Both the position numbers and the translations under genes were made by a program. Below, piece after piece: positions 62,156-64,000 of a stretch of DNA of 64,000 nucleotides. The stretch's first letter is position 1. The number at the start of each line of letters is the position of its first letter. The notes below the pieces were generated by a model, which did not search any database, had not been told where the DNA came from, and saw only the letters and a program-made list of their open reading frames with translations. The stretch is from Burkholderia glumae LMG 2196 = ATCC 33617 (GTDB lineage: Bacteria > Pseudomonadota > Gammaproteobacteria > Burkholderiales > Burkholderiaceae): positions 558,001-622,000 of the forward strand of contig NZ_CP009434.1 of NCBI RefSeq assembly GCF_000960995.1, given 5' to 3'.

Positions 62156-63826
62156 ATGGCTGACTCGCTTACTTGCCTGCTCCAGACCCTCCGACCATGC
62201 TTGAGCACGGAGCTTGTCGCCGCTTTGGTCAAGGAAGGTGTGGCGCCTGCGACGGCCCGGCAGCGCGTCTCGCGCTCGACGGAGATCAAGAAGCTCGCCC
62301 ACCTTGTGTTCCCTCGAGGGGCGCGCTTCGTCTACCTGCAGAGCGACTACGCCTCGCCGGAGTTCTGGCACGAGCTCGTCAAGCGCCTTCTACAGCACAG
62401 CGCGTCGTACGGCGGCGGTCTTGCCGCCCTCATGGCCCGTGGCGGCGTCATGCCGGTCAGGCACTTTCTTATCGTGTGTGGCGCCCCCATCGCCCAGAAG
62501 GGCCACATCCCGGCCCAAGGCGTCCTTGACCGCCTCAAGAGTGCTCAATTGGTGACGTGCTTCGACGCCCCGGGGATCGGTGAATGCATCGAGCTGGCTC
62601 AGACTGTCGAGGCAACGCCGTGGGAGCTCAACCGTCTGCGCGCACGCCTGAACACAGAGGCTGTGCTACTCAGCGCCGTCAAGGACTGGGCCCGGAACCT
62701 GGCGCTCGTGAGCTACAACACCGTGGCACTCCGTGCCACGGACGGTGGTCAGCCGCGGGTGGGCACCTTCAACTGGGATCTGACCGGCGCCTCCTACCTT
62801 GGCCCGCTCACGCAGTGGGACAAGGCCGCCAACAAGAAAAAGCCTGGCTATCTCGTCTGCGACGTGCTGCTCGGGGTCAACGTCGCCGCACACGAGCTCC
62901 AGCCGTTCATCAATAAATGCACCTCGCTGCGGGCGCTTGCGAAGGTGGGCCGCTGCATGCAGGTCTTTGTAGCGGATGGCTACACGCCGGAGGCCTTCGC
63001 GCTTGCGAGGGAGAGCGGTGTCGTTCCGGCGACCACGACGAGCCTGTTTGGGCTCGAGGTCGCCAAGGCTCTTCGAGAGCTGACCGACATCCTCAAGGAC
63101 GCATACCTGCGCCCGGACTCGTTCGATAGGGTCGCGGCTGTCTTCGACAAGCTCAGCCACATCGAGGGCGCTGCCACCAACCTGCGAGGCGCTCTATTCG
63201 AGTACATCGTCGCTGACCTCGTGCGTCAGCGTGACCCGCACACGTCGATCGACCTCAACGAGATTCTCAAGGATGACGCCGGCGGCCAGGCCGAGGTCGA
63301 CGTTCTGGTCTATCACGCCAACCAGTCCGTCCGATTCATCGAGTGCAAGGGCTACAAGCCCGGCGGCACCGTCCCTGACGAGATGGTCGAGGTCTGGCTA
63401 AAAGAGCGTATCCCAGTGATGCGACGTTCACCTCAGGCCACTTGGCAGTGGCGCGAGTGCAGGCAAGTCTTCGAGTACTGGACCAGCGGCGTACTGTCGG
63501 AGCGGGCCCGTGGGCTAATCGCGGACGAAGCGGCGCGCGTGAGGCGCTACGACTTTCGGGTTGTCGAAGGTGACGAACTGGGGCGCTTGGTTGCTAGTAC
63601 TAACAGTACCGCCCTCAAGAAGACGTTCCGCCAGCATTTCCAGGCACACCCCCTGAGTGAGATCGAACGCGTCGCCAAGCGGCCGCCTCGGCGTCTGGCC
63701 ATTCCGCCCTCGTCCCGACTCTCGACCCGCAACCCGTCGGATTTCGAAATCACGACGCCGTTGCTCGGCGCACCGACGGCAGAAGATGACGCGCCCGACG
63801 ACGTCGTCGACAGCTCCAATTCCTAG
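62156..63826 (+). CDS. Uncharacterised protein with PD-(D/E)XK nuclease motifs, candidate defence gene
   Basis: A 556-residue protein with no annotation I can name. The N-terminus (about 10-150) looks like one or two winged-helix domains: LSTELVAALVKEGVAPATAR, QRVSRSTEIKKLAHLVFPRG. A middle alpha/beta part (about 165-330) has FNWDLTGASYLGPL. A restriction-endonuclease-like core follows: helix LRGALFEYIVADLV (Glu about 348), Asp382 in QAEVDVLVY, and E396-C-K398 in RFIECKGYKPGG, the order of a PD-(D/E)XK site. The C-terminal 60 residues are Arg/Pro/Ser-rich and acidic at the end. It stands alone in the window, downstream of a repeat-rich gene-poor stretch, with no methylase partner. The start ATG at 62156 has only a weak ribosome-binding site. 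Confidence 0.6.
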   Translation: MADSLTCLLQTLRPCLSTELVAALVKEGVAPATARQRVSRSTEIKKLAHLVFPRGARFVYLQSDYASPEFWHELVKRLLQHSASYGGGLAALMARGGVMPVRHFLIVCGAPIAQKGHIPAQGVLDRLKSAQLVTCFDAPGIGECIELAQTVEATPWELNRLRARLNTEAVLLSAVKDWARNLALVSYNTVALRATDGGQPRVGTFNWDLTGASYLGPLTQWDKAANKKKPGYLVCDVLLGVNVAAHELQPFINKCTSLRALAKVGRCMQVFVADGYTPEAFALARESGVVPATTTSLFGLEVAKALRELTDILKDAYLRPDSFDRVAAVFDKLSHIEGAATNLRGALFEYIVADLVRQRDPHTSIDLNEILKDDAGGQAEVDVLVYHANQSVRFIECKGYKPGGTVPDEMVEVWLKERIPVMRRSPQATWQWRECRQVFEYWTSGVLSERARGLIADEAARVRRYDFRVVEGDELGRLVASTNSTALKKTFRQHFQAHPLSEIERVAKRPPRRLAIPPSSRLSTRNPSDFEITTPLLGAPTAEDDAPDDVVDSSNS

Positions 63827-64000
63827 TCGCGGACGCCGACCCTCTAGCGACATCTCGAATGCCAATCAACTATCTCGCCGAATTTCCGATCCCCGCGCGC
63901 CTACTTCCGGCCAAGCTTCGGGCCCTTCTACGTCCAATCTGTTGATTTCCACCGAGTCTTAACCCACCGATTTCATCTAAATCTGACCCACCCCGAGACA
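63827..64000. other. Right edge, no gene recognised
   Basis: The last 174 bp hold no clear reading frame or signal; the window may end just before a further gene of the same accessory segment. Confidence 0.4.

Overview
The window is about 64 kb of high-GC DNA with the gene style of a Burkholderia chromosome, most likely a plant- or environment-associated species (inference from the BcsD/BcsP-type cellulose operon, antABC/antR, orphan VgrG island, Tat-exported phospholipase C, and codon/GC usage; no rRNA marker is present to fix the species). Most of the sequence is dense single-copy chromosomal DNA. AT-richer gene-poor pockets near 42.3-43.1, 47.8-49.2, 51-54 and 61.2-62.1 kb mark accessory segments, three of which border or contain decayed insertion sequences or unusual repeats.

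Layout: (1) 1-6.4 kb, minus strand: cellulose operon bcsD-bcsP(R)-bcsQ-bcsA-bcsB, with bcsB running off the left edge and a good sigma70-like promoter ahead of bcsD. (2) 7.2-8.9 kb: a coupled pair of DUF969/DUF979 membrane proteins. (3) 9.2-13.3 kb: anthranilate 1,2-dioxygenase antABC and its AraC-type activator antR, converting anthranilate to catechol. (4) 13.9-21.3 kb: CheV, a divergent stand-alone 2-oxoglutarate-dehydrogenase-E1-like enzyme, a chemoreceptor and an EAL c-di-GMP phosphodiesterase, with two short tandem repeats in the gaps. (5) 21.8-23.0 kb: a cytochrome P450, then an IS5-type transposase relic. (6) 24.0-31.4 kb: an orphan type VI secretion cargo operon vgrG-DUF4123-(VasX-like membrane effector)-(candidate immunity)-PAAR, with genes overlapping by 4 nt. 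(7) 31.7-37.3 kb: a histidine kinase and an NtrC-type regulator followed by a palindromic element, a consensus sigma54 promoter, two OB-fold-like proteins (one exported, one cytosolic) and an MFS transporter: apparently a complete local regulatory circuit. (8) 37.9-39.7 kb: divergent SDR/LysR pair. (9) 40.3-42.0 kb: three HSP20 chaperones behind a sigma32-like promoter. (10) 43.1-47.8 kb: two tandem exported CrtC/AttH-like proteins and a lipoprotein GH27 glycosidase. (11) 48.3-55.2 kb: relics of IS5 and IS6 transposases around a second chemoreceptor, an isolated pseudopilin next to a small exported protein, and cheW. (12) 55.8-61.2 kb: a 52-residue lipoprotein, phospholipase C, an M20 amidohydrolase, a GNAT acetyltransferase and a ParD-like/methionine aminopeptidase pair. 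(13) 61.2-64 kb: a gene-poor stretch with nested inverted repeats and an orphan terminator, then a 556-aa protein with PD-(D/E)XK nuclease motifs, the best candidate here for an undescribed (possibly defence) gene.

Four separate chemotaxis components (cheV, two receptors, cheW) and two c-di-GMP-linked functions (PilZ-containing BcsA, EAL protein) suggest motility-to-sessile control, but they are not in one operon. No CRISPR array, rRNA, complete tRNA or intact IS was seen.
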